The notes under the pieces are model-generated. The model ran no database searches. It was not told the origin of the DNA and worked only from the letters and a program-made list of their open reading frames with translations. A stretch of DNA of 8,055 nt from JBGSLA01 sp965602785 (lineage in GTDB: Bacteria; Desulfobacterota; Desulfobaccia; Desulfobaccales; 0-14-0-80-60-11): the NCBI GenBank assembly GCA_965602785.1, contig CBFDAH010000138.1, forward strand, positions 1-8,055, read 5' to 3'. How positions within the stretch are numbered: position 1 is the stretch's first letter; each line of letters begins with the position of its first letter. Position numbers and translations under genes: made by a program. This document shows, in pieces, positions 5,312-8,055 of the stretch.

Positions 5312-6076
5312 ATGGTAAACTCCGGTATTCAAGTGATTGAAGAGCATCTCTGTGTTATATCCGACCTGCATCTGGGCAACCCCATCTTTCTCAAGAACAA
5401 CAGCCTGGGTAATTTCTTGAGACATCTCTCCAGGAACGGCGTCAGTCTTTGCATAAATGGCGACGGCATGGATCTCTTGCAATTTTCCATCCCCAAATTT
5501 GCCAAAGATATCATGTCAACCTTTAAGACTCTGAAAGACTTCTTCCATAGCGGGAAAAACGAAATTTACTATGTTTTAGGCAATCATGATATCTTTATGA
5601 AAACTTTTCTGGAGAAAGCAGGGATATTTCCAGTAGTTCCTAGCTTGGATGTTCTTTCTGGGGACAAGCGGATTCATATTGAACATGGCCACTACCATGA
5701 TTATTTGTTTCAAAATCATCAAAAAATGTACATTAGAATAGCTCGATTTCTTGGAAAAACTCTCAGAGTCTATCCAGAACTCTTTCACGCCTATTTTAAG
5801 ATCGAGTGGTTCATCGATTGGCTGGTATTCGGATTGAAAAACAAGGAATTTTCCAAGTTGTTTGGATCCACCGAAGACAGCCCCAAATACCTGCAAGCCG
5901 CCAAAAAGATCCTCTCCCGGGGCTTCGATATCGTCATCTTCGGCCATAGCCACCGGCATGGCCTGCATATCCTGGAAGACGGCAAAATTTACGCCAATGC
6001 GGGAGCCTGGACCTCCCGACGCAGCCACTTCCTGGAAATTCTGAAAGGCTCCATCAGTTTGAAGGAATGGCCCTAA
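5312..6076 (+). CDS. Calcineurin-like metallophosphoesterase, LpxH-like
   Basis: A 254-aa cytoplasmic or peripheral metallophosphoesterase with the full two-metal site: SDLHLGN (D18, H20), NGDGMD (D51), GNHD (N91, H92, D93), EHGHYHD (H125, H127) and GHSHRHG (H212, H214). It ends in the usual beta-strand YANAGAWT. A helical insert of about residues 131-195, rich in aromatics, corresponds in place to the lipid-binding lid of LpxH (UDP-2,3-diacylglucosamine diphosphatase, lipid A pathway). The size is near the roughly 240 aa of E. coli LpxH. Substrate assignment to LpxH itself is uncertain, because related families share this layout. AGGA lies 10 nt before the ATG. The first two thirds of the gene are strikingly AT-rich and the last third is GC-rich like the neighbours. 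It lies between the START gene and the CLC gene, all in one direction. Confidence 0.88.
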   Translation: MVNSGIQVIEEHLCVISDLHLGNPIFLKNNSLGNFLRHLSRNGVSLCINGDGMDLLQFSIPKFAKDIMSTFKTLKDFFHSGKNEIYYVLGNHDIFMKTFLEKAGIFPVVPSLDVLSGDKRIHIEHGHYHDYLFQNHQKMYIRIARFLGKTLRVYPELFHAYFKIEWFIDWLVFGLKNKEFSKLFGSTEDSPKYLQAAKKILSRGFDIVIFGHSHRHGLHILEDGKIYANAGAWTSRRSHFLEILKGSISLKEWP

Positions 6077-6083
6077 GTCCTTG

Positions 6084-6123
6084 CCCTACCTGTAAACAAC
6101 CCCACCCACCTTAGGGTGTAGGG
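6084..6123 (+). repeat. Inverted repeat in the gap before the CLC gene
   Basis: CCCTAC (6084-6089) is perfectly complementary to GTAGGG (6118-6123). Within it, CACCC (6103-6107) can pair with GGGTG (6114-6118) around ACCTTA, and CCC (6100-6102) with GGG (6121-6123) is an alternative outer helix. No U-run follows (ACAAAATAGG), so it is not an intrinsic terminator for the phosphoesterase gene. It could be an mRNA-processing or stability structure between two operon members. Confidence 0.3.
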
Positions 6124-6131
6124 GACAAAAT

Positions 6132-6143
6132 AGGTTCGAACCT
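6132..6143. promoter_or_regulatory. Perfect 12-bp palindrome next to the CLC start
   Basis: AGGTTCGAACCT is a perfect palindrome ending 7 nt before the ATG of the CLC gene, overlapping the place where a ribosome binding site is expected. As DNA it could be an operator. As RNA it could form a short hairpin, or let transcripts dimerise, close to the start codon and affect translation. Only the palindrome is seen; function is inferred. Confidence 0.3.
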
Positions 6144-6150
6144 TGGGGAA

Positions 6151-7881
6151 ATGCGCCTTTCAAAGCCTACCCAGGAAATCTTATTTCTCTGTTTCGCCCT
6201 TCTCATAGGCTGTTTGGCCGCCGGCGGAGCTCTGGCTTTCCGGGGCCTGATCGAGGTGGGCCAGTGGCTGCTGTGGCCCTACGGTTCTGATTTTTTAAAA
6301 AAGGTCATGGCGGCGCCCTGGTGGTTGAAGCTGCTTCTGCCCACCCTGGGTGGTCTGATCATCGGTCCCATCGTTGTCTATGTAGCGCCTGAAGTTCGGG
6401 GACCCGGGGTTCCCGAAGTCATCGAGGCCGCAGCCCTCCGGGATGGGTATATCGCTCCCCCGGTCACCATCCTCAAGCCCTTGGCCACCGGGCTGATTAT
6501 TAGTACCGGGGGTTCGGTGGGCCGGGAAGGTCCTCTGGTGCATATAGGCTCGGCCATCGGCTCCAATCTGGCCCATCTGCTTCGTCTCAATCCGGAACGC
6601 ACCAGAATCGCCCTGGCCTGCGGGGCTGCCGCGGGGATTGCCGCCACCTTCAATGCTCCCTTTGCGGGAACCATGTTCGCGGTGGAGATCATTCTGGCGG
6701 ATCTCCAGATCGCCTATCTGAGTCACATTGTTCTGGCCTCGGTGGTGGCAACGGTTATTTCCCGGCAATTCCTGGGAGATTTTACCACCATACCCGTTAC
6801 GGCCTTTGCCTTTGAACATCCCGGGGAACTGGGCCTGCACTTCCTGCTGGGGCTCCTGGCGGGCCTGGTGTCTGTCCTTTTCATTCGAGGCGTTTTTGCC
6901 ACCGTCACCCTGGTGGACAAGCTCCCCGGACCGGCCTGGCTGAAACCTGCCGGCGGCGGTTTCCTCCTGGGCTTGCTGGGGCTCATTTGTCCCCATGTCT
7001 TCGGGGTGGGCTATGATTCCATTAACCTGATGTTGGTGGGGAAAATTGCTCTTTTCGGCAGCCTGATGATCCTGGTATTCAAATACCTGGCCACGGTGGT
7101 TTGCTTGGGCTCCGGCATGAGTGGGGGCATTTTTGCTCCCTCTCTGGTCGTGGGCGCCACTCTGGGAACCAGCCTGGCCCTGGTTACCGGGATGTTCTTT
7201 CCCCAGCTGGCGGTGCAGTCGACCGATTATGTGTTGGTGGGCATGGGGGCCGTGGTGAGCGGCACCACCCTGGCTCCCATTACCGCGATCTTGACCATCT
7301 TTGAGCTGACCAATACCTACCGCATCATCGTGCCCGCCATGGTGGGCTGTATTACCAGTATGCTCGTGGTGAAATATCTCTACGGCTATTCCATGTATGA
7401 AACCAAGCTGCTGCGGAAAGGAGTCAATATAGTCCGGGGGCATGAGGTGAACATCCTGCGGTCTTTGAATGTAAAAGATTACATGATTACCGACATGGAA
7501 GTGATGCATGAGAATACGCTGCTGCAAGAAATTCTCCGCCGGGCCGAGGCCAGTCGTTATCCGTTTTTTGTGGTGCTGAACAACCAGGAAGAAATGGTAG
7601 GGGTGTTATCCTTCTGGAACCTGCGCCAGACCTTGCCGTATGCCGAAGAGTTGGCGAATCTGGTGGTAGCTCAGGAGGTCATGGACAGGAATGTGTTCAC
7701 GGTCTTTCCCCATGACAATTTTGAGACCGCCCTTAACAAGCTGGAAGGCCACAACCTTTCCTATCTCCCGGTAGTGTTGCCGTGGGCTCCCCGGAAGGTG
7801 ACCGGCCTCCTGAGTCGGGATGAAGTGCTGGCCGCTTATAATCAGAAAGTTCTCAAAGATCGTCTGTTGCAGAAAACCTAA
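6151..7881 (+). CDS. CLC-family anion channel/transporter with C-terminal CBS domain pair
   Basis: A 576-aa inner-membrane protein. Residues about 8-420 are the CLC pore with its anion-binding motifs in order: GPGVPEV (84-90), GREGP (124-128, gating Glu126), GGIFAP (325-330) and a helix-R tyrosine (Y416 in SMYETKL). FNAPFAG (167-173) is followed by FAVEII, placing Ile180 where proton-coupled exchangers carry the internal glutamate (E203 of E. coli CLC-ec1). Pro85 replaces the selectivity serine (S107). Residues about 438-568 are two CBS domains (VKDYMITDMEVM at 441-452; AQEVMDRNVFTVFP at 507-520), which in this family often bind adenine nucleotides. The ribosome site is weak (TTGGGGAA directly before the ATG) and overlaps a palindrome. 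The gene lies 74 nt after the phosphoesterase in the same direction. Whether it is a channel or an exchanger, and its preferred anion, are inferred from residues only. Confidence 0.94.
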   Translation: MRLSKPTQEILFLCFALLIGCLAAGGALAFRGLIEVGQWLLWPYGSDFLKKVMAAPWWLKLLLPTLGGLIIGPIVVYVAPEVRGPGVPEVIEAAALRDGYIAPPVTILKPLATGLIISTGGSVGREGPLVHIGSAIGSNLAHLLRLNPERTRIALACGAAAGIAATFNAPFAGTMFAVEIILADLQIAYLSHIVLASVVATVISRQFLGDFTTIPVTAFAFEHPGELGLHFLLGLLAGLVSVLFIRGVFATVTLVDKLPGPAWLKPAGGGFLLGLLGLICPHVFGVGYDSINLMLVGKIALFGSLMILVFKYLATVVCLGSGMSGGIFAPSLVVGATLGTSLALVTGMFFPQLAVQSTDYVLVGMGAVVSGTTLAPITAILTIFELTNTYRIIVPAMVGCITSMLVVKYLYGYSMYETKLLRKGVNIVRGHEVNILRSLNVKDYMITDMEVMHENTLLQEILRRAEASRYPFFVVLNNQEEMVGVLSFWNLRQTLPYAEELANLVVAQEVMDRNVFTVFPHDNFETALNKLEGHNLSYLPVVLPWAPRKVTGLLSRDEVLAAYNQKVLKDRLLQKT

Positions 7882-8055
7882 TCTCTCGTCCCTGGTATTT
7901 CTCTCAAAATGTTCCCCTCTCATATTAAAGGGCCGACCCAGGTGTAGGCCCGTCAGGAGGGCGCCCCCACGGATGCGTCCCCACAAACATTTTGCCAGAT
8001 ATTCCTGGGATACGACATTAGTTCTTAGTTGCCAAAGTTAGCGAATTTTTAAAAG

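Noticed and set aside
6131..6148. GGTTCGAACC resembling a tRNA T-arm
   Set aside because: The flanking bases do not form a 5-bp T-stem, and no acceptor, D-arm or anticodon arm is present nearby. It is simply a palindrome.
6077..6150. Fluoride (crcB) riboswitch before the CLC gene
   Set aside because: The aptamer consensus is absent, and the CLC protein has GREGP and GPGVP rather than the fluoride-exporter type motifs.
6295..7527. A long (410-codon) open frame on the minus strand
   Set aside because: It lies antisense within the clearly real CLC gene. Its product is low in hydrophobic residues and rich in Gly/Gln/His, typical of a shadow frame in GC-rich sequence.
7882..8055. Terminator or new gene start after the CLC gene
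   Set aside because: GGGCC/GGCCC (about 7930-7951) is a short stem without a U-run, and no frame with a ribosome site begins before the window ends. Nothing here can be supported.

Overview
The window looks like chromosome of an anaerobic, moderately GC-rich Gram-negative bacterium of the Desulfobacterota (former Deltaproteobacteria) type, possibly near the Syntrophobacterales or Desulfobacca group. This is inferred from the selenocysteine formate dehydrogenase, the style of the L25 and HU/IHF proteins, and an LpxH-like phosphoesterase. No database search was possible, so the placement is tentative. I see no mobile element, CRISPR array, tRNA or rRNA.

Left part (about 56-3834) is read on the minus strand. 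From high to low coordinate it holds an HU/IHF-family DNA-binding protein, a 271-nt SRP RNA of the large type with an Alu domain, ribosomal protein L25 with a clear intrinsic terminator, a doubtful 48-residue ORF, and formate dehydrogenase alpha. The dehydrogenase has its own sigma70-like promoter, an in-frame UGA read as selenocysteine (Sec136), a SECIS hairpin just after that UGA, and a very strong GC-rich hairpin straight after its stop. HU, SRP RNA and L25 are packed so tightly that they are probably one transcription unit joining nucleoid structure, protein targeting and translation.

Central part (about 3835-4509) is a divergent intergenic region of some 700 bases without a gene. Its left half has operator-like inverted and direct repeats. 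Its right half has a promoter-like TTGACT-N17-TAAATT followed by about 200 nt of highly structured sequence. There, a 9-bp helix closing a multi-stem domain shares a strand with a terminator-like hairpin, which is the layout of a riboswitch or attenuator. It matches no riboswitch class I know and is the best candidate here for something undescribed.

Right part (4510-7881) is read on the plus strand: a secreted START/SRPBCC-fold protein (with a possible CUG start), an LpxH-like calcineurin-type phosphoesterase, and a CLC anion channel/transporter with a C-terminal CBS pair. Spacings of 43 and 74 nt allow an operon, and all three products point to the cell envelope. The CLC protein has Ile where proton-coupled exchangers have the internal Glu, and Pro where chloride-selective members have Ser.
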